DNA of 64,000 bases from assembly GCA_937951895.1 (NCBI GenBank), contig CALFER010000035.1, positions 8,860-72,859 on the forward strand, given 5' to 3'. The stretch's first letter is position 1. The number at the start of each line of letters is the position of its first letter. Shown one piece after another: positions 1 through 9,091 of this stretch. A model generated the notes under the pieces. That model saw only the letters and a list, made by a program, of their open reading frames with translations, ran no database searches and was not told where the DNA came from. The position numbers and the translations under genes were made by a program. Origin of the DNA: an uncultured bacterium (lineage in GTDB: Bacteria; CSSED10-310; CALFER01).

Positions 1-1
1 C

Positions 2-3000
2 GATCGATCCTATTCCGATATTGCTATCGCTTCTCGGACCGCCAGTGGATCGGATGTGACAACCGGCACGACAACCTACCAAATTGGGAACTATGGTCCG
101 GTCATGGAGGAGCAATATACAACGGTCACTGACCCGCTCGGAAATGATATTCAGTATCGCTACTGGAACTATTTCTCCTCGGATCTCGGAGAAACAGCAG
201 AATGGAAAATTGGGTTGCCGGCAGAGATTGTTTATTTTGACGGATCGGCTTCCGGAGGAGTGGCGGTAAAAACCGAAACCAGAACCTATCAGTCGCGCCA
301 GTTATCAATGGATCGGGAATTGAACGTGCGTCGCGATTACGTTTACATTCCGATCACGACTCAAACCGTGACAACTCTTCACGGGACGACGAAACAGCCG
401 ACAATCCTGCAAAATGCAGATCGACAGATTCTGGCTGAAAATCAGGCTCATCAGCAGAAAAGCATGTTGTCTCGTGCAAGCGTGACAGCCTCAATCTCCT
501 ACTTCTATCATGGCTCAGATGGCGCTCTGGCAGATCTGGAAGGATTCCAGAATCTGACCATGCCCTGGTATGTCACGGAATACAACTACGATTCCTCTGC
601 TGAGCGGACATCTCGCTATACCTATGCCTGGGCGAGCACAAGTCCGGGATATGCTGCGTTCCGGACAGCCAACTTCCTTGACGGTGTTTATCTCCACGAG
701 ATCATCGATGGGAATGTTAGTGGGACCTTGGTCACATCGACCACGAACATCTACTATTCCACTCCAACAAGCCCGAGTTTCACGCGCTTAAATGAGGAAA
801 CAAAACTCAAGAATCCCGGAACGATCACAACTACCTATACTTATGATAGCGACGGCAATCTGGATACCGTTACAGATCCTGAAAACAATGAGACTGATTT
901 TGATTGGATGTCCGGGGCGATTTCCCTGATTGTCACCCCGCAGCAGCTTCCGGATTCCACTTACATGACGTTTACGTTCGGCATCGATTCGGATTCTGGA
1001 AGAGTCACGTCGCACACCGATCCAAACGGAAACGAAACAGACTATGCCTACGACGATCTGGGAAGATTGATTTTAGCCACGCCTCTTCTAGACTCGCCGA
1101 CGAGCTACACCTACAGTTCCGCTGGAAAGACCGTCTCTTCGCTTCAGGGATCGTTTGGGATTCAATATGGCTACGACGCGCTGGGAAGGCTGATCCAAAC
1201 ACGGAAGCCAGGAGACGGATCAGCTTCCTATTTCTATATCCACCAGGGATATGATGCCGCTGGAAACCAAACCTTTGTTTCCGAGGCTACAACAGAATCC
1301 AACCCGGATCACATCAGTTCAAACGGAACTGTTACTGCTTATGGGCCTATCGGACGGATTTCATCCGTCGCAGATCCTGACGGAACAACTGATTTTGATT
1401 ACAACGGAAATCTAATCACGATTACTCGGGGATCGCAGGACACAGAGAAAACCTACGATGCTTTCGGCAGGTTGACCAGGGTTAACGATGCCAATGGGCA
1501 GAATTTTGACTACACGTACGACGTGCTCAATAACTTGACGGCGGTCGCACATCCAGGCGGTATTTCCAACCGGACATTCAGTTATAATAGTCTTGGTTGG
1601 CTTTTGAGCGAATACCATCCTGAAACGGGCGCGGTCAGTTACACCTATTATGATTCCGGCAAGGTGGAGTCGATCACGAAGGCATCCGGGAAGGCGCTCA
1701 CTTTTGACTACGATGAGATTTACAGGCCGATTTCCCAGATATCTGGAACGAGTACGAATCGGATTGAAGTCGATTTCTACTATGACGGGCAAGCCATTCC
1801 TGGCCATTCTTATACCTATTCCAACCCAATCAATCACCGAACAGGAGCTTTGGTTCTGAAGGGTGATCCGGGTGTTGAAGAAAGCTGCCTTGCCTGGCCC
1901 GAATATGATACCCAGGGCCGGAATCTCAGAAAAGACAGCATTCTAGCTAGCTCGGCACTCACTAATGTGATGGAATTCAGTTACGATTCCCTGGGAAATC
2001 TGGCATCAATCGCGTATCCGGATGGGAGAGTGATGGCGAACTATACATATGGGGCGGCCACGAACTTGTTGACAGGAGTGTCAGTCACCGGGAGTTCGGG
2101 GACGATTAATTTAGCCGGGACTTTGACCCACAATCCCGCGGGCGGGCTGCAAGCGGCGACATTTGGTAACGGCGTTCTCACCAGCATCACACCGGATGAG
2201 CGGAACCGACCGGGAAACTGGACGACAGCTATCGGCGCAAACGATCTGATCAACAACGATTTCATATATGATGCCTTCGGCAACATCATAGACATCGGAT
2301 CTGAGCACTTTGTCTACGACAACTTGAACCGACTTACCAACGCCAACGGCATTTCGGGGAGAAATTTCACCTATGGATACGATGCGAACGGGAACGTTCT
2401 GTCGGTCGCCAAGACCAGTCCGGCGGAATCGAGCAGTTTCACGTATGCCAACAACCGTCTGAACGGCGTGACCTACGATGCAGACGGCAACCTGACCGGA
2501 GACGGGGTTTACACCTATGGTTACGACCAGCTTGGGCAAATGGTTTCAAGCGGGACGGACAGCTATGCTTACGATGCGCTCGGGAAGAGGATTCTGAAGT
2601 CAGTTGGGATGGATAGCCTGATATATTCTTATCTTGGTGAGCAGCTCCTGGCTACCTATGATGATGATCTGCTCAATTATTATGATGAGATCTATTTGGA
2701 AGGGCAGTTGCTGGCGAGAATCGTGGATGATGGTTCGGCCACCGATGTGAGCTATGCGCACTTGAACCATTTGGGATCTCCCGTTGCTTTCACCGACAAG
2801 ACCGGCGCAGTGGTCTGGCCGGAGCAGAGCGGTGGAACTCCGTGCGAGATCCACCACTACGAACCGTTCGGAGCGGATTTCAACGATATCGGTACGCCGA
2901 TATTTTCCCCGCAAGATGCGCGTTATACAGGCAAGCTGTTTGACACGAGCACCGGCAAGCACTACTTCAATGCGAGGTATTACAACGGGATCACGGATGA

Positions 3001-3655
3001 CGCATCATATGAGATGCCGTCGAGGTTTTTGTCGCCGGATATTTTGAAGGGGAATCCTGATGATCCACAGGGGTGGAACAGATACGGGTATTGTCGGAAC
3101 AATCCATTTTCCCTCATAGATCCTTCAGGGTTGCGTGATGTTAAATTACAATTTTACTACAACCTCTCAGAAGGGCAAATGACAGCAGAAGCAAAACAAG
3201 AAACAGAAAGAATATACACAAATGCTTTTGAACGCTTTGGCAATACAAAAGAAAATACACTATCATTCGAATGGCAATATTCTGAAGATGTTCCAGACGA
3301 ATTAGGTTTCAGTGGAGGAAATCTATTCGGATTTTATCCCACACAAGTCAGATTTTTCTTAAGAAGAGATGACTTCCTTAAGGCTACTGGACAAAACAAA
3401 GCACGTTGGGATCCGAAAATTAATCCGGGGTTTATCCTTAATACCGTTAAAAGACTGGGAACTGACTACAATATTGGGCTAGGTGTGACCATTTCTCACG
3501 AAACTGGATTTCATGGAATAGTGGATCCGTTTCTCGGTGACTACTTCAGTCTGGAAACAGGTTTTGTTGATGCAAAAAGTCCACCAAGCAGCGGGGTTCC
3601 GGTATTCAGTGAAGAGTTTGCAGAAGAATTGATTGATAAACTCGACTTGGATTAA
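2..3655 (+). CDS. RHS/YD-repeat polymorphic toxin, 5' truncated by window edge
   Basis: The frame is open from base 2, so the gene begins outside the window; the GTG at 56 is not a credible start. About 1,000 residues consist of YD repeats (many G-x-x-x-x-x-Y-x-Y-D and DxxGN units), which form the hollow beta-cocoon of RHS proteins. The core ends in the usual hallmark, NRYGYCRNNPFSLIDPSG, near 3120-3135. After it comes a non-repetitive, AT-richer C-terminal domain of about 172 residues, the normal place for a variable toxin. That domain contains SHETGFHGI, a histidine-rich stretch resembling but not matching an HExxH zinc site. I do not recognise the toxin type. RHS proteins act in inter-bacterial competition or contact-dependent delivery; the delivery system is not visible here. 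The small membrane protein starting 10 bases downstream is the natural immunity candidate. Confidence 0.9.
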   Translation, partial: DRSYSDIAIASRTASGSDVTTGTTTYQIGNYGPVMEEQYTTVTDPLGNDIQYRYWNYFSSDLGETAEWKIGLPAEIVYFDGSASGGVAVKTETRTYQSRQLSMDRELNVRRDYVYIPITTQTVTTLHGTTKQPTILQNADRQILAENQAHQQKSMLSRASVTASISYFYHGSDGALADLEGFQNLTMPWYVTEYNYDSSAERTSRYTYAWASTSPGYAAFRTANFLDGVYLHEIIDGNVSGTLVTSTTNIYYSTPTSPSFTRLNEETKLKNPGTITTTYTYDSDGNLDTVTDPENNETDFDWMSGAISLIVTPQQLPDSTYMTFTFGIDSDSGRVTSHTDPNGNETDYAYDDLGRLILATPLLDSPTSYTYSSAGKTVSSLQGSFGIQYGYDALGRLIQTRKPGDGSASYFYIHQGYDAAGNQTFVSEATTESNPDHISSNGTVTAYGPIGRISSVADPDGTTDFDYNGNLITITRGSQDTEKTYDAFGRLTRVNDANGQNFDYTYDVLNNLTAVAHPGGISNRTFSYNSLGWLLSEYHPETGAVSYTYYDSGKVESITKASGKALTFDYDEIYRPISQISGTSTNRIEVDFYYDGQAIPGHSYTYSNPINHRTGALVLKGDPGVEESCLAWPEYDTQGRNLRKDSILASSALTNVMEFSYDSLGNLASIAYPDGRVMANYTYGAATNLLTGVSVTGSSGTINLAGTLTHNPAGGLQAATFGNGVLTSITPDERNRPGNWTTAIGANDLINNDFIYDAFGNIIDIGSEHFVYDNLNRLTNANGISGRNFTYGYDANGNVLSVAKTSPAESSSFTYANNRLNGVTYDADGNLTGDGVYTYGYDQLGQMVSSGTDSYAYDALGKRILKSVGMDSLIYSYLGEQLLATYDDDLLNYYDEIYLEGQLLARIVDDGSATDVSYAHLNHLGSPVAFTDKTGAVVWPEQSGGTPCEIHHYEPFGADFNDIGTPIFSPQDARYTGKLFDTSTGKHYFNARYYNGITDDASYEMPSRFLSPDILKGNPDDPQGWNRYGYCRNNPFSLIDPSGLRDVKLQFYYNLSEGQMTAEAKQETERIYTNAFERFGNTKENTLSFEWQYSEDVPDELGFSGGNLFGFYPTQVRFFLRRDDFLKATGQNKARWDPKINPGFILNTVKRLGTDYNIGLGVTISHETGFHGIVDPFLGDYFSLETGFVDAKSPPSSGVPVFSEEFAEELIDKLDLD

Positions 3656-3665
3656 GGAAACTAAA

Positions 3666-4025
3666 ATGATAACCCCTTTTGATGCCTATCCGCAAATCGC
3701 GATTCGGGTGTTTCTAATCACAATCCAGTTGCTTCTATTTGCCAGTAACTATATATTCGCGCGCGGATCGGAATATGCATATTCCCTCCTCTACGGCCCA
3801 GATCCCGCTTTGACTAAATGCGCTGAATTCTCGCAATATGCGTTCTTATTCTTCGGCATCGCAGCCATTATCATTTGTATTTTTTTCCTTCTTCCTCGTG
3901 GTAGACAAATGACTATCCTGTGGAGTCATGTTGGGTTCATTTTGGGAGCCGAAATAACATTGCTTCAAATAATTACATGGGGATATCTATCACCTTTCGC
4001 TTATACATCAACACTAGGGCCATGA
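3666..4025 (+). CDS. small multi-span membrane protein, candidate RHS immunity protein
   Basis: This 119-residue protein follows the RHS gene by 10 bases. An AAGGA site lies 7 bases before the ATG at 3666, which I prefer over the longer frame overlapping the RHS stop. It has three hydrophobic segments (around IAIRVFLITIQLLLFASNYIF, YAFLFFGIAAIIICIFFLL and HVGFILGAEITLLQIITWGYL), so it is an inner-membrane protein. I recognise no family. The tight spacing behind a polymorphic toxin and the low GC shared with the toxin tip are the only evidence for an immunity role, which is therefore inference. Confidence 0.6.
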   Translation: MITPFDAYPQIAIRVFLITIQLLLFASNYIFARGSEYAYSLLYGPDPALTKCAEFSQYAFLFFGIAAIIICIFFLLPRGRQMTILWSHVGFILGAEITLLQIITWGYLSPFAYTSTLGP

Positions 4026-4130
4026 AGCCTTCCCGTTTTGGCACGTTCATTCAGGCTTCCTAATCGCGGAAGGATTAAACACTAATGAGTGAAACAGGGT
4101 GCTGTTTTAAAAAAGGTCATCCAAGGAGAA

Positions 4131-4323
4131 ATGATGTTCAGTCTCTTGAAGAAACTGGTGAATAAATAGAGAATGCCCAATGAAAAAAACAACCCTCCCA
4201 CACCTCCCTACCGTTTTCATCTTAGCGGCGGCATGGCCTGTTAGCGGATATATTCCATCGGGTATTGGAAAGGAGCATGGCGGAAGTCAAAAAACCCTGT
4301 ACCCGCGAGAAATGTCTGACTGA
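4131..4323 (+). other. two very short ORFs between RHS locus and IS element
   Basis: A 12-residue ORF (4131-4169) follows a good AAGGAG site and reads MMFSLLKKLVNK. A second ORF at 4180-4323 encodes 47 residues beginning MKKTTLPHLPTVFILAAAW, which looks like an export signal peptide, followed by a short hydrophilic tail. Neither matches a family I know. They may be the 5' remnant of a secreted gene cut by rearrangement, or small real peptides. The rest of 4026-4449 shows no gene. Confidence 0.25.
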
Positions 4324-4389
4324 TCTTTAACAGTCGCGCAGCACATTCGGGCTGCGGAGCCTTGAAAATGCTGGGTTCAGTTTTCAAAA

Positions 4390-6179
4390 CTTGAAAATCC
4401 TAGTGCTAAAAAATTAGAAATAGATTGACCTTTTAAATGACGTTGTGACATGGTTTCGGGTGGCAGACCGGAGGTGACCATGTTCTTCAGAAAGAAAAAA
4501 GTCGGCCCATACGAATATGTCGTCTTGGTCGAGAATAAATGGAGCGACGGGAAGGTCAGGCAAAGGACCCTACTGAATCTCGGACGGGTCGAGGAGGTGC
4601 TGGAAAAGGGCACGATCGATTCATTGCTTGTATCGGGAGCCAAGTTCTCACGTGAACTGGCAATTTTGAAAGCAGGCGAAGCGCTTCCGCTCGAAAACAA
4701 GAAGGTGATTGGTCCTGTAATGGTCTTCGAGAAGCTCTGGACAGAGACCGGCATCCGGAAATCCTTGGAGACGATACTCCGAGACAGACGATTTGAGTGT
4801 GATGTAGAACGCGCCGTATTCACGACGGTTCTCCACCGTCTGATGCGATCAGGCGCTGATCTGGCATGTGATGCCTGGCGCATGGATTACCGCATCGACG
4901 GCACGGATGATCTGAAACTGCATCATCTGTATCGAGCGATGGAATGGCTGGGTGAACCGGTATCCGAATGGAACGAAGAAGATCCGCTGGCAGAGCGTCG
5001 AATCCATCATCAATTGGAAGAGATGGTGTATATGACCCGAAGAGATTTATTTTCAGCCGTGCAGATGGTCTTTTTCGATACGACGTCGCTGTATGTCGAA
5101 GGGAAGGGTGGGGACGGATTGGGAGAGAGAGGTCATAGCAAGGATCACTGTCCGGAAAACAACCAGATGATTGTGGGGATTGTGCTGGACCAAGATGGCA
5201 ATCCGATCTGCAGTGAGATGTGGCCGGGATCGACGGCGGATGTGACGGTGCTGATTCCGATCGCAGAAAGACTGAAGAACCGATTTCAGATCACGTCCAT
5301 GTGCGTGGTCTGTGACCGGGGGATGATCAGTGAGTCCTCGATCCGTGAACTTGAATCCGCCGGGATCCATTACATTCTAGGGGCACGGATGAGGCAATGC
5401 AAAGAGGTCAAAGAGACGGTGCTGCGACGTGGCGGACGGTATGAAACGGTTCAGTCGGCACGCCAGACGAGCCATGATCCTGCACCGCTAAAGGTCAAGA
5501 ACGTCCGTGTCGGTGATCGCCGATACATCATCTGTCTGAATCCTGAAGAAGCCGAGGCGGATGCCGCAAGTCGGCAAGAGATCATTCGGCAACTGGAACG
5601 GGCCTTGAGACGAGGTGACAAACAACTCGTTGGCAACAAGGGATATCGGAGATATCTTCGGACCCGTGGACCTCGGTTTGAGATTGACATGGAAAAAATC
5701 GCTGAAGAATCCCGGTTTGATGGCAAGTATGTCCTGCGTACCGATCTCGACCTGCCAGCCGATGTGATCGCTCTGGAATACAAACAACTCTGGATGGTGG
5801 AACGGGTCATCCGATCGATCAAATCCGTTCTTGAAACCCGGCCGGTGTATCATCGTATGAATGAAACCATTCGAGGACATGTGTTCTGCAGTTTTCTGGC
5901 GCTGTGTTTGCTGAAAGCACTCGAAAACCGGATGCTCTGCAATGGGTATTCGTTTCACTGGGACCGGATCCGTCAGGAATTGGACCGGGTCGACGAAGGG
6001 GACCTGACAGTACAGGACAAGACATTCAGGATACGATCGGAGATCCAGCCGGAAGCCTCCCGAGCGATGCTGTCAGTGGGTGTCAAATTCCCCCAATTCA
6101 TTTCCCTTATTTCTCAATAGGTTGCACGTTTCAAATCTGTAACATATTGATTTTAAAGAACTTGAAAACCTAGTGCCAA
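4390..6179 (+). mobile_element. IS1634-type insertion sequence (approximate limits)
   Basis: The element carries one transposase gene (4480-6120). It is bracketed by near-identical 19-20 bp direct repeats, CTTGAAAATCCTAGTGCTAA at 4390-4409 and CTTGAAAACCTAGTGCCAA at 6161-6179. A small palindrome, TTTTCAA-AAC-TTGAAAA (4381-4397), overlaps the left copy. I could not find convincing terminal inverted repeats, so the exact ends are uncertain. IS1634 elements are known for making unusually long target duplications, which might explain direct rather than inverted flanks. Confidence 0.55.
4480..6120 (+). CDS. IS1634-family (IS4-like) DDE transposase
   Basis: A 546-residue protein starting MFFRKKKVGPYEYVVLVENKW, the characteristic N-terminus of IS1634 transposases. 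I choose the ATG at 4480 because GGAGGTGA lies five bases upstream; an ATG at 4450 lacks such a site. Catalytic blocks are intact: first Asp in VFFDTTSLYVEG, second Asp in VVCDRGMIS, and Glu in the YKQLWMVERVIRSIKSVLE block, which resembles the Y-R-E-K signature. The length is normal for the family and there are no internal stops, so the element may still be active. It catalyses cut-and-paste transposition of its own element. Confidence 0.93.
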   Translation: MFFRKKKVGPYEYVVLVENKWSDGKVRQRTLLNLGRVEEVLEKGTIDSLLVSGAKFSRELAILKAGEALPLENKKVIGPVMVFEKLWTETGIRKSLETILRDRRFECDVERAVFTTVLHRLMRSGADLACDAWRMDYRIDGTDDLKLHHLYRAMEWLGEPVSEWNEEDPLAERRIHHQLEEMVYMTRRDLFSAVQMVFFDTTSLYVEGKGGDGLGERGHSKDHCPENNQMIVGIVLDQDGNPICSEMWPGSTADVTVLIPIAERLKNRFQITSMCVVCDRGMISESSIRELESAGIHYILGARMRQCKEVKETVLRRGGRYETVQSARQTSHDPAPLKVKNVRVGDRRYIICLNPEEAEADAASRQEIIRQLERALRRGDKQLVGNKGYRRYLRTRGPRFEIDMEKIAEESRFDGKYVLRTDLDLPADVIALEYKQLWMVERVIRSIKSVLETRPVYHRMNETIRGHVFCSFLALCLLKALENRMLCNGYSFHWDRIRQELDRVDEGDLTVQDKTFRIRSEIQPEASRAMLSVGVKFPQFISLISQ

Positions 6180-6330
6180 GAACTTTTTGTGTGGCCTTAA
6201 CCCATTGATTTTATTGGCTTCCAAAAATCAAAGTGTTAAAGATGATTTGACATCCGAATTTGCGGTGGTGAGCGTGCGAAGCAACATAGATTGATATCCT
6301 TAAAACAAGGAAAAAAGGATATCTGAGAAT
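6121..6330. other. gene-free interval with inverted repeat
   Basis: There is no gene here. A 9-bp inverted repeat, GATATCCTT at 6293-6301 and AAGGATATC at 6315-6323 with a 13-base loop, lies at the 3' side of the truncated hydantoinase and could act as a terminator or mark a rearrangement edge. A second hairpin (TTGATTTT/AAAATCAA, about 6207-6230) lies just outside the IS. Confidence 0.4.
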
Positions 6331-6870
6331 TTAGTAACGATGCGCACTTTTCAGCTTGTCTGCAACTCTCCGGTGGGGTCCAAAGTTTATCGGTGTTGGC
6401 ACGCAATGCAGCATCACGACCAGCCCGTTGCGTCCCGCGCCGGATTGCTGAGGTAAACCTTTCGATTCCAGGGTCGAAATCGCGTGAGGACAGGAAGAAA
6501 TCCAGCAGGATTCGGCGCGTTCCCGTTCCAGTGTCATCAGCGGTGTTTCTCCGGGGAGGGGGAAAGCGATGGAGCCGACGGAGGTGATGCCACCCGCGAG
6601 TGCCGCCCGGGTGCCGGATTCAAAGTCATCGACCCATATCTCCTCCGACGGATCCGATCTCGGACAGGACAGATGCGCGTGCGGATCGATCCCGCCGGGC
6701 AATAGCCAGAGGCCTCCGGCATCGATCACCTGCTCGGAAGCGCCCGGTCGGAGGTTCAACCGGACACGCGTGATCCGGTCGCCTTCTACCCGGACATCGG
6801 CTCGTCGGGCACCCGAATCGTTCACGACAGTGCCTCCCCAGATCAACCACGATGTCCTGACGAACGTCAT
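6331..6870 (-). pseudogene. truncated dihydropyrimidinase/hydantoinase-like amidohydrolase
   Basis: The first ~120 residues are a clear cyclic amidohydrolase N-terminus: WLIWGGTVVND, an ADVRVEGDRI block, VIDAGGLWLLPGGIDPHAHL with the metal-binding H-x-H, then FESGTRAALAGGITSV. Full proteins are around 450-480 residues and continue with the metal lysine and further histidines. Here homology stops near 6507 and about 57 unrelated residues lead to a stop. The missing two thirds make the product inactive. The break faces the IS1634 element, so rearrangement linked to that insertion is a reasonable but unproven cause. Confidence 0.8.
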
Positions 6871-6885
6871 GATGCGCTCAACGGA

Positions 6886-8136
6886 TCACTCAACGGAGAA
6901 CGACCAGGTGATCGTCTGGCCGTTGACCGTGATCGATGCCGAGTAGGTCGCGCCGCTCAGCAAAGGCGTTCTCGGGATCATCACGATCGCGTCGCGCGAA
7001 TTGAGGACACTCCGGGCGAGACTCTGCTGGGAGCCGTCTGCATTCGTGTAACTCGTCTCGTCGAAGACGCAATGTTCGATCGGCACGGTTCCCCTCATCA
7101 GCCAGTGATCAGTGACAGTCGGAGTCTGGTTTCCCGGGCCGATCTGAACGATGAGGGGCAATCCGGCGGGGGAAGTGTAGCCGGGGCAGCTCGTGAGCGG
7201 GTCGGGATACTCGGAACTGTAGGATGTGAGGTGGATGGTCGAGCCGTCAGAGGGCCAGACGATGGGGTAGCGGACCGAGGCGGGGATGTCACCGAGACCT
7301 CGGAGGACATCGAGGCCCGCGCCCATCTGCCAGCCGCCGTCCGCCTCGCGGTAGCTGCCGAATCCGGTTGCGTGCAGTTCGGGGTCGAGAATTCCGACGG
7401 CGTGGAAGGGGGCGGTCATCCACAGATCCACGGCGTATTGATCGGTGGTGCTCACGAGACTGCTGACCATGACGTTGCTGTTGCGGGCGGCGGCGTCGCC
7501 TTCAGGGGTGTACCAGGGGTTGGCGGGATCTTCGGAGTGGCCGATCATGTCGTTTTTCACCATATAGGTTGCGTGCAGGACATTCCCGTGGCTCCAGTCC
7601 GCCTGCTCGAAGACGGAGGGGACATGCGCGATCCAGCGATGGATGTTGACCCAGTCGAGCCAATCGGGGTTCATGGAGTAACCCCAGGATGTGACTGCGA
7701 GATTGCTGATGAGTTCTGTGAGGTCGGGTGAGAGGATTGCGCCGTAAAAAGCGAGGCCGTAATGGGCATCGGTGCCGGTATCCGGCCAGATGAAGGGGTC
7801 GAGCAGGGGAATCACGGTCTGGCCGGTTTTGAGTGTGCGGATGGCGTAGTGAAAGGTGGATGGATCCGAGGGATTATAGTGGATCCAGTCGGGCCAGAAG
7901 AAGTATTCGCCGAAGGCTGAGAGCATGAAGACGACGGCGGCATCGGGCAGTTCAGCGCCGGTATTGTTGACGATGTAGCCGCGCACGGAGAATTCCTCGC
8001 CGGGATGGATCATCCGGGCGGGGGTGTCGATGTGAACGGTGAGATCCTGCGCGGTGCACAGGAGGGGGAACAGAATCAGGATCGGGAGTAATCCTGAAAG
8101 GCTGAAGATGGGTTGGGATCGGGATACTAGCAGCAT
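6886..8136 (-). CDS. secreted CAP (SCP/PR-1) domain protein with N-terminal PGD/WP module
   Basis: 416 residues; the start at 8136 is set by GGAGGTGACC directly before the ATG. A signal peptide (to about residue 29) is followed by the recurrent ~120-residue module (residues 31-153: PGEEFSVRGYIVNNTGAEL, GEYFFWPDWIHY, PFIWPDT, LAFYGAILSP). Then comes a CAP-superfamily domain containing HRWIAHVPSVFEQADWSHGN, LHATYMVKNDMIGHSEDPANP and DLWMTAPFHAVGILDP, where His and Glu of the CAP cavity are visible. The C-terminal ~100 residues resemble a small beta-sandwich. Bacterial CAP proteins are secreted with mostly unknown roles. This is the only protein here with the recurrent module at the N-terminus. 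Confidence 0.8.
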   Translation of the reverse strand: MLLVSRSQPIFSLSGLLPILILFPLLCTAQDLTVHIDTPARMIHPGEEFSVRGYIVNNTGAELPDAAVVFMLSAFGEYFFWPDWIHYNPSDPSTFHYAIRTLKTGQTVIPLLDPFIWPDTGTDAHYGLAFYGAILSPDLTELISNLAVTSWGYSMNPDWLDWVNIHRWIAHVPSVFEQADWSHGNVLHATYMVKNDMIGHSEDPANPWYTPEGDAAARNSNVMVSSLVSTTDQYAVDLWMTAPFHAVGILDPELHATGFGSYREADGGWQMGAGLDVLRGLGDIPASVRYPIVWPSDGSTIHLTSYSSEYPDPLTSCPGYTSPAGLPLIVQIGPGNQTPTVTDHWLMRGTVPIEHCVFDETSYTNADGSQQSLARSVLNSRDAIVMIPRTPLLSGATYSASITVNGQTITWSFSVE

Positions 8137-8232
8137 GGTCACCTCCGAGTGTGTCTGAATGAATATTAAACAAGAGAGGGGGTGAAGTGCAACCGGGGGA
8201 CGATTGCGGCATTCAGTTTCCGATATCCTGAT

Positions 8233-8363
8233 ATAAAGGGACACCTTACATAATTCGAATCGGACTCCTGCCAGCGATCAAGTAACCTTTAAATCCAAGC
8301 GTCTGAAAACCGAAAACCGAAAACTTCAAACCCAAAACCGAATTAAGGAAGGTGTCCCTTTAT
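8233..8363. repeat. 131-bp MITE-like element with perfect 15-bp terminal inverted repeats
   Basis: The ends are ATAAAGGGACACCTT (8233-8247) and its exact reverse complement AAGGTGTCCCTTTAT (8349-8363). The interior has no coding potential and contains a short ACCGAAA-type repeat. The size and ends fit a miniature non-autonomous element; no cognate transposase with these ends is visible in the window. Confidence 0.6.
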
Positions 8364-8404
8364 TTGTTTTTAACAGGAAAATCGGACAGAAGTAGTCACG
8401 ACTT

Positions 8405-8488
8405 CGACCACGATTACGACCACGATAACGACCACGATAACGACCACGATAACGACCACGATAACGACCACGATTACGACCACGATAA
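8405..8488. repeat. 12-bp tandem repeat, seven units
   Basis: The unit CGACCACGATAA is repeated seven times head to tail, with TTA replacing TAA in the first and sixth units and a degenerate eighth unit to about 8500. Each unit is nearly two copies of a 6-mer (CGACCA/CGATAA). It lies between the MITE-like element and the zinc operon, outside any convincing gene. Confidence 0.9.
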
Positions 8489-8706
8489 CGGCGACGATCC
8501 GGGATAGAATGGGATACAATATCTGGTTCGTCTCAGAGGACAGGCATCTGAAAACGAAAAGGGATTAATCGACGGAATCTTCTGTTATCCCTTTGTCTGT
8601 CTGCATGGGTGCTCTCATTCGGCTTGAATACCGGATACTCTTTCCGTATAGTCAGTTTCGCTCTGCGTCGACGCGGATGCGATTGAAAAAACTGGAGGCA
8701 GGTCGA

Positions 8707-8997
8707 GTGTCGATACCCCTGATTCGAATCCCGACGAAGGCTGTGGCGTTGTTCTGTGCCGTCGCATTCATTCTCGCCCTGTTCGCCCCCCTGTTGCATT
8801 CGCACGCGTGCGATCATCAGTTTCACCCGAATTGCTCGGCATGCGTCCAGTTGTTTCTGATTCAGACGATTGTGATGTCACTGGTGATTCTGGGAGTGAT
8901 CATCTCCACCCTCGGAAACGTCGCATCACCTCTGCCCCGCGTCCTTCATTCGGTGCGAGTTGCCGACACCTTCATTCGTGCTCCTCCTGCGGCCTGA
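8707..8997 (+). CDS. small His/Cys membrane protein heading the zinc-uptake operon
   Basis: I place the start at the GTG at 8707, which has GGAGG eight bases upstream; earlier in-frame starts have no such site. The 96-residue product has a hydrophobic segment (AVALFCAVAFILALFAPLL), a metal-ligand-like loop HSHACDHQFHPNCSACV, and a second hydrophobic segment (IQTIVMSLVILGVIIST). The layout resembles DUF2946-type small membrane proteins often found with metal transporters. The His/Cys loop probably faces the periplasm and may sense or hand over zinc; this is inference from the loop and the neighbours. Confidence 0.6.
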   Translation: MSIPLIRIPTKAVALFCAVAFILALFAPLLHSHACDHQFHPNCSACVQLFLIQTIVMSLVILGVIISTLGNVASPLPRVLHSVRVADTFIRAPPAA

Positions 8998-9091
8998 TTT
9001 CATCTCACAGGTCTAAATCGATCGGATCGACACCTGCGTGTGTCTCGGTCCAGTAAACATCGTGAATTCAGTCCGAACAGGAGATTTTACC

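Noticed and set aside
8405..8488. Possible CRISPR array
   Set aside because: The 12-bp units are contiguous with no spacers, and there are no cas genes; it is a simple tandem repeat.
8707..8760. tRNA-like GATTCGAATCCC segment
   Set aside because: It resembles a T-loop but there is no cloverleaf around it; it lies inside the small membrane protein gene. No tRNA or rRNA was found in the window.
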